Origin: Quillaja saponaria
Lineage: Eukaryota; Streptophyta; Magnoliopsida; Fabales; Quillajaceae
Reading direction: 5' to 3'
NCBI GenBank assembly: GCA_029379385.1
Contig: CM055618.1
Location: 12,472,134 to 12,536,133 of the forward strand
Length of the DNA: 64,000 nucleotides
Shown: one piece after another, positions 20,006-31,600 of the stretch
Numbering within the stretch: position 1 is the stretch's first letter
Layout: every line of letters begins with the position of its first letter
Notes under the pieces: generated by a model
Database searches by the model: none
What the model saw: only the letters and a program-made list of their open reading frames with translations
Told to the model about the DNA's origin: nothing
Translations under genes and position numbers: made by a program

Positions 20006-23000
20006 CTATGTTGGTTGCAGTTTTGAAAGGGGCGAGAGAGCAAGAAGAATCTTCTTCCTTGGTCCCTGCAAATTCAAGCAGCATGTGTGAGAAGATCCAG
20101 TCTAAATCCAACTAATATGAAGCTTAACCTCAACAATGATAGTAATCTGACAGAACAAAGGTTGGAGTTGGGTGGGGCATGGAGGTCGAATTCCAGAAGA
20201 CTGAATAGTCAAACATTGTATTATCTTTTCCACAGATTACTGCATGGAAGCACATGTGACTAAAAGTAACTATATTTGAAAAATGAACAGGGGAGCTTCA
20301 CCTCACTATTTTTCTTCCAAGGTTCTATGAATCCCTTCTCTTTGTACATAAAGAGATGAAGGTTATTCAAATGAAATCTTTTCTACAGCTGATAGTAACC
20401 TAAATGATACTTGAGACATGGTCTTAGAAATGTCATACTGTAGTATGTGTGACGTGCCATTTAAACAAGATAGCAAATGAACCTAAATTATACTCTAATT
20501 ACTGCCAGAGCTCTACATACTGCTTCATTATATAATTCTCATACATGGAGTCAGATGTTATTTTAAAGTATTCCCCAACTATAATGACTGCATTAAGGTG
20601 AAGGTACTACATTGAACTATACATGTTGTTTGGTGGAATTTAGCCTAGATGGCAAGCAAACAACAATTATGTACAAACATTTGTCCCAGTTCACTGCAGA
20701 GAATGAAAAACAACATAAATACCATGTACAGATCCCATAAATCAAATATATCAATATTTAATATCAGTTTATGTGAGCCAAATTACAAGCTTGCAATTCC
20801 AAATGATACACTCCTTTTTATGCCCTATTACTCCATCTTACCTATCCCAATCCTGAGAAATATTTTTGTCTACATGTTCTTCTGAAATACTTTTCTTTCT
20901 ATTTTTCTCTTTTGGCTACGACAAAAAGTTTTTTATTTTAGCTTATTAATAGAATGACATAAAAGTACAAAACAACAAAATAGTGAAAAATTACTAGGTT
21001 AATGAATCTTCAATACAGAAAACAATTGCACAGTCAAAAAATGCTTAAAGATATAAAATTTCATGAGTGAAATGATAATACCATTGGTATCCCTATCTCT
21101 TTAAGATCTTTCTCCCCCATCTGCCGGCATATCAACCTGTAAAATAAGATCATTTGATATTTAAATCAGGTTTGCTTATCCATATACCAATTCTCCACGT
21201 AACAAAGGGCCCAAAGTCACTGCATCATTGTGGAAGACTCTTCTCATAGTATCTCATTTGCCTTCGATTAATGCAAAAAGTACCAACACCAGAAATATTT
21301 TCACAGAAATTAAAATAGGAGAGGCTTCACTCCTTTTAAGTTTTAACATACTAATGAAAATGGACATCACCTTTTAGTTACATAACCACATGCTAAATCA
21401 GCACTTCATCTAATAAATGAAGAGATCAATCCGCATCATTTATTATAATAGAGACCATTTGAGATGGACATATGTCAACAAAACCTCAAGAACACCCTTC
21501 TCGGTTCTACAGTTCTGAGTTCTACCACCTCTTACCTCCACCCCCTATAAACAGAACCCGACTAAATGATAAGGATCGATCTCTAATTTCTACTTAAAAG
21601 TTTGGTGACTTGGCATTTCATTGAGAAATTCAAAGCCACAAAGGATAATGTCCTTCACTAGGCTAAAAGGATTGAAGCCTCTCTCATCAAATGCAACCCC
21701 TTATAATTTTCATAAAATATGCACACAAAATAAAGGCCCAAATCTGGAATTGTTACAGCAGAATATTTGGGCAACTCCATGAACATCTAACAAGGACAGG
21801 TACTTGCTTCTTCAGCACGGAAAATAATTTCATATTTTCCCAATCCAAGAGATTGCAAAAGGCCAGCAACAGTGAGAGGCTCCTCCACCTGCAACAGTGG
21901 CATGAGAAATGACAAAACAGACTAACAGCAGGAGAGGGAAAGTAAAGAAAATAGTACCCACTTCTAAGCTTTTCTGCACAATGCCACTCATTGGCACAAC
22001 TTGTGTGACAGGGTTGGCATTTCCAGGAGCACTTTTCATCATAATAGGTGTGTGCCCTGTTGGCCTAGAGGTATTGACAACATTTCCAGGGAATGGTTTA
22101 GCAGTTGAAGCATCAGTTGCCCTTACAGAAGTTCCTTACTGCAAGCGATCAAAATTTCTTGGTGGTGTTAGTCCCCTAGAAGTTCTTAAATAGTCATCTG
22201 GCGATCTAGCTCCCACTCCATTTACAGCCCAAGAGTAAAATTTCTTTGGTGAATCCATCTGGTGTAAATTATCTGCATATTGTCTGGAGGGAACTTCCCT
22301 CGAAAGGCTAGTTTCCTTCATGTCTGGCCTTTGCTGAAGGTTACGACTTGCTGAGGGTTTATCATGTATTCTACTGTGTTCCTCCATGCACTGTGAATTT
22401 GCTTTCCTAATCTTTTATGCATCAGTTTCAGGCGGAGATCATTCTGACTAATCTGTCTATCTTTACTCGTCTCAAAAAAAACATAGAAACGTTACTTAGT
22501 TAAAACTTATACTAAGAAAAAGAAGAAAAAAGAAAAGAAAGATAAAACCAAGTTGGTTAATAAAAGATTAGTTGTTACCATCCTCTATGCCTGAAAAAAG
22601 ATAACCATAACTATATTTGCTAAAAAGCATATTCTGAGATTTAAAAAATGAGAAATAATTGAAAACCACATTGCAAAAAGTTATCAGGTGCTTTCTTAAG
22701 GCTTCTTGAATTTACATTCAACATTGCTTCTTTTTGTTGGTAATGCAGGGAGAGGGAGAGGAAAAGGAAAGAACATCTCTGGCTTTTTGTTCAGATTATT
22801 CAGAACTAACAAGCAAAAGAACCTGTGAATTTTAAACCATTCTCACTATAAAATGGGGGCAGGAGGCTGCAGAGCAAGTTGTCTATATATAAAACCAAGA
22901 ATAGTACTAAACATACAAAACCAAGGATAGTGGAGGGAATACATATTATTTGTTCAAAACCAAGGGCAGGAGGTCGCTATTCAAGTGATTTTACTTTAGA

Positions 23001-23247
23001 GAAACGCTAGTTTTCTTTGCATGCAGATTCATTACTAGATGACTAAAGTCACTAAACTAAAAGTGTCCAACACAAAGCATAATAGAAGGAAAATATTTTA
23101 ATTCTTATAAGAAAGAAAAAATGCTTACCGCTTGTTTGAAGACAACAACCCATCACCATTACTGCCCAATCTCTCTCCTATTCCTATAGATCGTTTCCTT
23201 CCAAGCCTTAGCCCAGTATCATTTGGCACATTTGTGAACTCTGACAT
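20006..23247 (-). pseudogene. SAM-domain protein pseudogene
   Basis: Exons on the minus strand: 23247-23129 (ATG at 23247; FTNVPNDTGLRLGRKRS), 22465-21958 (QISQNDLRLKLMHKRLGKQ, later SPDDYLRTSRGLTPPRN), 21888-21808 (VEEPLTVAGLLQSLGLGKYE), 21136-21082 (QMGEKDLKEIGIPM) and 20065-20006 (GPRKKILLALSPLSK, stop). This is a plant family with a C-terminal SAM (sterile alpha motif) protein-interaction domain. Disabling changes: a frameshift near 22393, an in-frame TAA just after FDRLQ (22133-22135), a frame mismatch at the 21958/21888 junction, and a frameshift near 21126 inside the SAM domain. The second SAM intron has a GC donor (GAA|GCAAGT). Confidence 0.72.
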
Positions 23248-23837
23248 TGTTCCTCCTCCCCTACCACTTGCAAAAATTATTAGTGGGAGAAAGAAAAAAA
23301 GAGAAATCCCATACAAATTTAGTATTCCCTCCAGAAAAGCATCACTCCTCCAAGATCAAAATCCACAATTTCATAATGCAGGTATAATAATTCTTCATTA
23401 ACTCATGAGCTATTTGAATCAAAAACTCAAGTTAAAGTTAACCCCAGAATGATCCTAATGCTAGTTAATTAATAAAATAATTTACAGTGCTTTTCCATAC
23501 AAATACACTTTCTTCCTCTCTTTTCTTTTCCCAGAGTTTCTCGGAAACCAAAAGGGTCAGTAATTCATCCCAAAAGCATTGCAAAATAAATTGCATACGT
23601 AAAATGTAACCTGACCAGTGCGTCCCAGGGTGATGATAACCCGGGGCTTCGAAATTTCTGAGATTCAAAAGGAATTGAGCTGCGAATAGTATGTGAGAGA
23701 AAGCTGATAAGGTATCGTAAATTGGTGCTCTGAAACCCTAATCACAGTACTGTTTTGTTCGTTTATTCATACACACTCATTTTCTCATTTCTGTTGCACA
23801 TTCCCAAAAGAAAGAAGAAAACAGAAAGGCACAAACT

Positions 23838-24114
23838 ACTAGTTTAGCCTCAAACATATTCAACTTATCAATTTCATCCCAAATATTTAACTTTATCTAT
23901 CTATCAAGTTCTTAAAAGATTTTAGTTTATTAATTTCATCATTCAATGTTCAAATTCTTAAGAGATATTTCAAACATCTATTTGATAAAATTAAACATTG
24001 AAGAATGAAATTGATAAGTTACAAGTTTTTAAAAAAATTAATTGATGAAATTAAACATCGACAAAATAAATTGATACATTGTACATTTTTGAATAACTAA
24101 AATAGTAAATTAGT
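23838..24114. mobile_element. MITE-like fold-back element
   Basis: The ends are imperfect inverted repeats (ACTAGTTTAGCCTCAAAC against the complement of TTTGAATAACTAAAATAGTAAATTAGT), and the two halves are also roughly complementary (repeated ATTGATAAGTT / AACTTATCAAT). Length is about 277 bp with no coding capacity. The family is not identified. Confidence 0.5.
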
Positions 24115-24383
24115 CTTTTTTACTTTTTAATATCTTAATTAATGTTAGTCTTAAGAATTGCACTATTTTTCAGTTTTATCCTTGAAGATTTTATTTTAAT
24201 CGAGTCTTTCAAAAGCCAGATTTGCTATTAGGTAATTCTCTTGTGAATTGATACCATTATGTTTTACATTTTGTGCTATTAGGCCCTGTACTCTTGTCGT
24301 AAAAAGCCCATGTCATAATCTTGTTCTTATAATTTCTCAAGTAGTTTTGAGTTCAAGATCTATCTTACTTATAGCTCAAACTC

Positions 24384-24650
24384 ATGGCAGCAACAGCAGT
24401 ATCAGAAAGATCTGGTAAAGAAGCTAGAAAAGCAGGAAAAGAAATTCATAATCCAGAAGAGGAAGGTTGTTGATTCCTCCAAGAAATTAAATGTCATGAA
24501 AATATACATGTCCTAGCTTGGATGGTACAAGAAGGAGTCCAAAGCTCGGGAAATAGGATTTCATGACAGCTACAAGACTGAGAGATTCTCGAGTGATCAA
24601 GATGTCATCTTGCTTAAGAAAATTCTCACCATTAATTTATTTAGATGATT
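24384..24650 (+). pseudogene. EDS1/SAG101-family fragment
   Basis: In one frame: YQKDLVKKLEKQEKK, then VVDSSKKLNVMKIYM, a TAG, and LGWYKKESKAREIGFHDSYK followed by SSDQDVILLKKILT. The WYK..S...IG..DSYK pattern is characteristic of the EP (C-terminal) domain of SAG101/EDS1-type lipase-like immune regulators. Only this short part is present, with a stop inside and no lipase-like domain nearby, so it is a relic. Confidence 0.55.
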
Positions 24651-25192
24651 GTGAGTTAGTTATTAATTATAATTTAAATAAGAAATTATATATCTATTTT
24701 AATAATGTAGGAGGACTATTTTGATAAAAGAGCAAACCCAAAATATTTAAAGCCACTATCAGTATTAATAGGGCAGAAAAGAAACTGGAAATCTCAACAA
24801 CAAAATGTGTGACAAGTAAACCTTCCAACTCACCTGGAATACAAAGCACCAGAATTATTCTTCTACTTTGGTAAATGCTAAATTTCATAACACACTGCTA
24901 GGATTTTATCCCAGTGGGTTAGGTGCAGCTTGCTGTAGCCGTATTGGGTTCCTGTTCCTGCTTTCCTTCCTGGCTACTCATGTGTACGGTTGAAGCTTCC
25001 CCACTAGATTTGACCCTTTTTCACCACATCATTTTTGGAGCCAGTACATAGATGCCACGAAGGCTTTTATTTTTGCCTTTGTTACTGCCTGGTTATCAAT
25101 TATCAGCCGTTTGTTTTCCCTCCCCATTATCTTTGTCAGATGTGTTTGCGTCTATTTATATAACAGAGGGAAGCGAGAGGGAGAGTCCAAAT
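24651..25192. other. Upstream region of the PsaN-like gene
   Basis: Non-coding. A TATA-like TATTTATATAAC is at 25153-25164, but it lies only about 30 nt before the chosen ATG, so the true start site may be elsewhere. An upstream in-frame ATG at 25052 would add 47 residues unlike a transit peptide. Confidence 0.4.
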
Positions 25193-26685
25193 ATGGGTTC
25201 CTCTCTTCTACTATCAAATTTCCCTCAGATTTCATCTGCAAATTTTGTTGCCTGTGAAAAGTCCACAAAACCCAAGAAGAAATTCCAAGTTGGGTGTTTT
25301 AAAACACCCAATAATTCTTCTTGGTCTCAACCTTCCTTGCCTAGTTGCGGAGTTCTTCACAAGTCTGTGCCTTTAGCTGCTTCAGTTGCTTTTCTTTTGT
25401 GGTCAAGCCCTGGTAATCGCTAATCTTTTCAAGAAAGCAGGAAACCTTACTGTGTTTCATGCATGCTTTATGTGGCTTCGATATAGATTTTACAAATAGT
25501 GCTAGTTAGTAGTTACACAAACGACAGGTACACAAATTATCTTCAATACGTTTAGTAGATATTACAACATTTTTTGCGTTTGTGCACCTAACATCTCTCG
25601 TAGAATTTAGTCACCTATTGTATTCCTACTCCTTCAGTTTAGAATACAAAAGATACTAGTAAATAACTCAGTCATAAATTTGATTAAATGATTAAACAAA
25701 TCTTTACGGACCTGACCCATTATAATAATGTGCTTAAATTCTGGAAATTGCCTTGCCTAGCATGAGTAATTAACCAAGTGAAAATTTAAATGGAGTTTGC
25801 TTGAAAGTTAATCATTTTTTAGGATGGTACCTTTCACCGGAAAGGGAAGACTAAAAGAAAGTGCTGATGGTTTTGGTTCGCTCCACAGTGTTAATTTCCG
25901 TTACATATCTGTTTCTACTTGGATTATTGGGGAATATTGTTGAATATGATATTTTGTACAGTAGAATATAGGAATTTGAATCTGCTTTGCTACTGAGCAA
26001 GAGAACTTCTCAATAAAAGACTTGGCAAATTCAGAGTTTAACTGGTTGCTTAGTTTTTCTCTTTTTACAGCTAATGCAGGCTTAATGTCTGGATTCTCTG
26101 GAATAGAATCGATTCCAGGTCCTCAGTTACCTCAGATTGACTTTCTTAATCGCCTAAATGGTATTACACAAATTTCCCCTTTATTTTGTAACATTAATAT
26201 GCTCTCATGCTTAATACGTTTGAATATAAGTGACTTGCTTTTTATTTTTTGCAGAGGACAACCAGAAGAAGTATGCAGAATTTGATGAAAGATTCAAATC
26301 ATCCCCCCTGCTCAAGAAGCTTCTAGAGCAATCCAAATTGAATAAAGAAAAGTAATTTTTTGGTCATCATGTCTATGTTGTTTGCATTCTCATTCTCAAA
26401 CAGCTCTAGTGGGCTACATAATGCAAATATATCACAAAATTTTATGCATCAAGCCTGTAGTATGGTTGAGGCACCATGATATTCCTTCCTATTTGATCAG
26501 AGACTGAATCTACAATGTAATGCTGTAACATTGTCAAATTCTTCAGGAACCGTCAAGAAGTTCAGGACAAGTACTGCATACGTGGGGCAGAATGGGGCGT
26601 GGGTGATTGTTCAGCAGAGGGCATGACACCACAAGATAGGGAGAATTTCATAGCAATGTTGAAGCAAAAGGCCGGAGTAAAGTAA
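25193..26685 (+). CDS. PsaN-like thylakoid lumen protein
   Basis: There are four exons: 25193-25412, 26071-26160, 26255-26351 and 26547-26685 (stop TAA). Phases agree, and the product is 181 aa. Residues 1 to about 55 are Ser-rich and basic, like a chloroplast transit peptide. Then SVPLAASVAFLLWSSPANA is a lumen-targeting hydrophobic segment with an ANA cleavage site. The mature part (GLMSGFSGIESIPGPQLPQID onward) contains KKYAEFDERFKSSPLLKKLL and YCIRGAEWGVGDCSAEGMT with two Cys. It resembles the Arabidopsis protein usually annotated as photosystem I subunit N-like (At1g49975). The exact role is not settled by sequence, and it is not classical PsaN. Start choice: first ATG giving a transit peptide. 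Confidence 0.75.
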
Positions 26686-28634
26686 AATGTTGCAGCTTGG
26701 AAGTAGTGGTTTCTTTGACTAATAGTGTGGGCAATAGGGTCAGACAGCCACTTATGTAAGATGGCACTTGGTATAGAAATTTACAACATGCAATAGCACG
26801 AAGCCATGAACTCCTCATATTTTGTTACCTTGATATGGAAAATATTCATGTAATGAGGAACAAAGAGTATTGTAAATTTGTACTCTCCATTTTTTTCCCA
26901 AATTGATACTTTAGGTATTATGGTAGCTGTTTTTAACAATTGATTGTGTTGCAGTTGTTTGGTTTTATTTTTAGCAGCTTAGGCTACTTCTTGTACTTGT
27001 AATCTCTCATCCAGTGAGAAATCTTATCATTAGACGGGAATAAATTAGTAAGGAATAGTATGTTCATTGCAGTAATGCGTTGTGATAGTTAGTCTCATTT
27101 CTTGAGGACTCATGCACCATAAGCAGTAAAGGAGTTGTTTTATGTTAGTTATGGCAACTATGATAGCATGGTGGTGGTTTCTCTTCCTTCTTTTGACTGG
27201 TTTATACAAAATGTTGATTAGTTCTCTGTTTCTTCCCTCTGGGCATGATGACACTTTGTTTTTCAACTTCTATTACCTCTTTGGGGAGCCCCAATTGGTT
27301 CTTAAGAACCCAAAAACTGGTGCAATAGATGGTTTGCTTGTTGCAAAGAATTTTTAGTTTTTCTCAATAAAAAGTTGAAATGAAGCTGCCATTGATCTCC
27401 ACCCCAGTGTCACCTTCATTGCTGATTGCAGGTTATTAATGGAGCCTTTTACCATACTGCTTCTTATTCCTTTGAACTGGATGTGTTTGTGGAAGTCATG
27501 ACAGGGAACAAATACTCAATCCTTCTTCTGAACTTCCAGTGCTTTTTAGTTTGTTTTCAGTTATTCATGATTTGCATCAGAAGAGAAAAAAAATTACTAA
27601 CTGAGAAATCCAGAAACTTGTTAACTATATGAAAGAAAGCATGTTAAAGGCAAATTATTACTTTGTGTTGATGCTATCTGAATTTTTTTGTAATTTGACA
27701 TTCTCATAGTCTCATATTCTACACACAAAGAAACAAACTAATATACGTTAGATGACACCAGATAGTTGAATACAATTTCATAAAACCTAAGTGGAAGGTT
27801 CATAAAGTCCAAGAATATATATTTTTTAATATAAATTAAATACACAAAATTTGGTATGTGCTTTAGTAATTTATTCTATTGGTAAAATAAGTGTCAAAAT
27901 GAAAAAAATAATATAGTAAATGCCAGAAACAAACTTCCAAAATTGGAAATAAGCTTCATTTAGTTATCAATAATTTAGTAAAACATGACCAAAATGTTAA
28001 ATAAAATTTCAAAGCATTCACGCAAAAAAATATAATGGAAAGATTTCCCACAATATATATATATATAAACAAGAAATGATTATTTGCAGCTGTAGAAAAT
28101 GGAGGGGTGGTTTTGATATTTCAAGTCAAAACACAGAAAAAGACAAAATAATATAATTTCCACTGTTCCTCGTAACTTATTTCCGGCCAAATGAGCTTTG
28201 CAAATTGCAAGCTCATCTTCCCAGCAATAATTGTATTCGTCACACACCCAAGAAAATCAAGTCAATAGGAATCGTTTTGTACATCAAAACCCAGAATTTC
28301 AGGTACTCAATTACACAAAGTTTTTTAAGGTTTTTCAATAATTTTTGGTATTCAGGACTATGAGGAATATCTTGTTAGGGTTGACCGTTTAGATGTTGGG
28401 ATAGAATTTTGGGTCTTAAGCTTGTTTCTGTATCTGTTACCTCGTAGAAATTGTTATTGTGCAGTGTATTTCAATTGTGTTGGGCTTTCTATAGGTGTAA
28501 TTTTCTTTGCTTTTGGTCGATTTAGTCATTCATGTGGGATGTGGCTGTTCAAATCTGAATTTTGAAATACTGGGGCAGAAGGGCTTGCAATCCCAGCAAG
28601 AAGGGAAGCGGTATTGTAGGTGGGAGCCACAAAA
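26686..28634. other. Intergenic region and 5' leader of the macro-domain gene
   Basis: It contains the 3' UTR of the PsaN-like gene and AT-rich spacer with no supported coding region. About 28160 onward is probably the 5' leader of the next gene, with a possible leader intron. A GTG-rich stretch just before 28635 is in frame with it but has no upstream ATG. Confidence 0.5.
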
Positions 28635-31600
28635 ATGTATCGGACTGTGGCTTCAGCCCCGACCCGGGGTGGATTACCTACCGATAGTGGGGACTCTGTG
28701 GTGGATTTAGATCAAATTCCAAGGTGGAGCGATGCAGAGCAGAGGTCTTACTTGGAGCATGAGAATGCAGATCCTTCATTTTTTAATTCAAAGTTCCCTG
28801 ACCCTTTAACATCCCCTTCTGCGGCGGAGAGCAGTGGCAATGGGTTGGTATCAAGGTTTCCTGTTGATCATGAGATTAACTCAAAGATATATTTATGGAG
28901 AGGGAACCCCTGGAATCTTGAGGTAGATGCTGTGGTGAATTCAACAAATGAGGTGAGTGCTATATGCTTTGTAGTTTTAGTATTATATACTTCAAACTTG
29001 TAAATGTGAGTTTTTTTTTTTTTTTTCTGTGAGAAGTCGTAAATTTTGATATTTTGAATATTGGAAGTATTAGTTTTTTTTTTTTTTTTTTTTTGGGGTA
29101 AACCACAATGTAGTAGGGAATAATTCACAAACACTACAAATGGGAGTTATGCTGATTTGCTTTCAAGTTTCTGTGAATATAGTATGATAAAACATGAATG
29201 CTACTTTTGTTTGGCTGTATTTAATTCTCAAATCTCATTCTTATTGATCTTTGCAGTGCATGCTGTTAACAAAATTGTGGCCAAAAGTAACATTTTCTTT
29301 GGTCTATAAATACTTGAAATTTTAGAGTATTGACTCTAATCATAATTGTCTCTTTTGGCATTATTCGTAAATGAGCCTTGAGGTGAAAATCTTGAGTCTC
29401 CCCAAAAATTGTGCAAGGGAGCAGTATTATTATTTTTAAAAAGGATTTATTCTCCACAGTTCATCTATCATTACTATTTGCACTCGGTGCTGGAATCAAG
29501 TTAAATTGAATTAATCTTTGACATCTGTCATCTTTCATTCCTCAGTGGAATTTTACAGTTGATTCAAGTTTCAAATCCATATACCTCGGATTTGTGATCC
29601 ATGACACCATTATGCATGCCTGCACTGAACCTATGGAAAATATACGGGTTTATATTATATCTTATTTTATTCCTGACAAGTTTCTGATTGATGTCAACAG
29701 AACTTGGATGAAGCACACAGCAGCCCTGGTTTGCATGCTGCTACTGGACCTGGTCTTGCAGAAGAATGTGCGACACTGGTAAAACTAGTTTTCATGTTAT
29801 CGATTTGTTTTAATTAAAAAATTTCCAGTCATTGAACTAGAGCGATCTTGGAGCATTAATAAGAAGTTATTATTAATTTGACACAAATAGTTATAGGGTT
29901 TATTAAAAGTATAAAATTCTTGCTATATGCCACAATGGTTTTGATACCATAAATTCACATTGGACATTTTTGGATTTCTTTTTCTTTTTGAGATTCTTCT
30001 TATTGTGTGAACAATCATGGCTCATGTCTCCAGATGACCACGGAAGAAATGGCATTCTAGAAATAGTATAGGTGAATGTCAACTGATTCCATGTATTTTT
30101 TCTATTGACAGGGAGGATGTCGAACTGGGATGGCTAAAGTTACCAATGCATATGACCTTCCTGCAAGGTGGGTATATTTCCCCATTTCTGTTAAATGTGC
30201 TGAAACTAAAAGTATAAATCAGTCATCAGGAGATCTCCACTTTATCAAATTGGAATATGCTAACTGTATGCAACCACCATTTACCTAGTATCTCCTGCCC
30301 ATGAGAATTCTTTGTGCTAATACCTCTTACTTGTCAAAAAAGAGGGGAGGGGTTGTTTGGGTTTTTGGTGGTTTCTAACTGTAACATATGTAGATTTGAA
30401 TACATATTTGCATGCTCTCTCTCTCTCTTCCCACCCCCCTCCCCCCCCCCCACCCCCAAAAAAAAAAAAAAAAAAAAAAACTGAACATAGCCGGGCTCAC
30501 GGCCGTCCTATAGAATTTTCCCTTCAAGATATTTGGGATTTTAGGATCACATACTTTCCCCCTCCCAAACTGAAAAAGAAGCCTAAGTTGAATTCCTTAA
30601 ATGCTATGTCTTTATGTCTTGTGCATATTTTTCAGGAGGGTTATCCATACAGTCGGGCCCAAGTATGCTGTAAAATACCATACGGCTGCAGAGAATGCTT
30701 TGAGTCATTGCTATCGTTCTTGTCTGGAACTTCTCATTGAAAATAGGCTTCAGAGGTTTTATGTTTCATATGCAATATCTTTTTCTCGTGTGAATTATCT
30801 GTTTCACCTCTATTTTTGAGAAGCCCAAAATCTCACTTTTATTTCACATATATTCATACAGCATTGCTATGGGTTGTATATACACAGAAGCAAAGAACTA
30901 TCCCCGTGAACCAGCTGCTCATGTGGCTATAAGTGAGATATTTTCCTATATGTTGTTACAGTTCCTTACTTAATTCTTGTGGGGTTTTAAATAACTGCTA
31001 AATTGCTTCCTGTCATCTGGCAATACAATAGGTAGTATGTTGCTTTTTTTTATTCTTTTGCTTAGTTTATGTTTTACTTAATGCAATAAGCACAGAAGAA
31101 CAGCAGCAGTAGAATCAAGGAGACAAACTAAAATATCAAATAAGAGAAAAGGGAATTTACTGAGGGAAAAACAAAAGACTTAAATGAGTCATAGAATCCT
31201 AAATGGTCTCCCACTCTCACTTCCTGAAATCGTGTACTGATTCCATACTCGTCTTTTAAGTTTATTGCTCCGTCTTATACACTGCATCACCGAGTGTAAC
31301 TTTTAATATCAATGGGATGATAATGTGTATCTCTATAAAATAAAATGCATGTTGGGTGCATCCTTTTGTGCATAATTACTTGTATAACTGCTGGAGTCTT
31401 TGGTTATTTATTCATATGCTTCTAATGAATATTTTATGGTGTTAGTACTGTTATATCAACTTCTGTGTTTGGGAGGTAAACTGGTTGTAGATAACTTTGT
31501 GGTCTGTGACCTATTTTTATCTATTTTCATTTTTCCTTTTTACCTGGTTATGGCCTGTTCAGGAACTGTACGGCGGTTTCTGGAGAAGCAGAAAGACAAG

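Noticed and set aside
29000..29100. Poly-T runs in the macro-gene intron as possible retroposon tails
   Set aside because: They are simple homopolymer tracts within an intron, without flanking duplications or element sequence.
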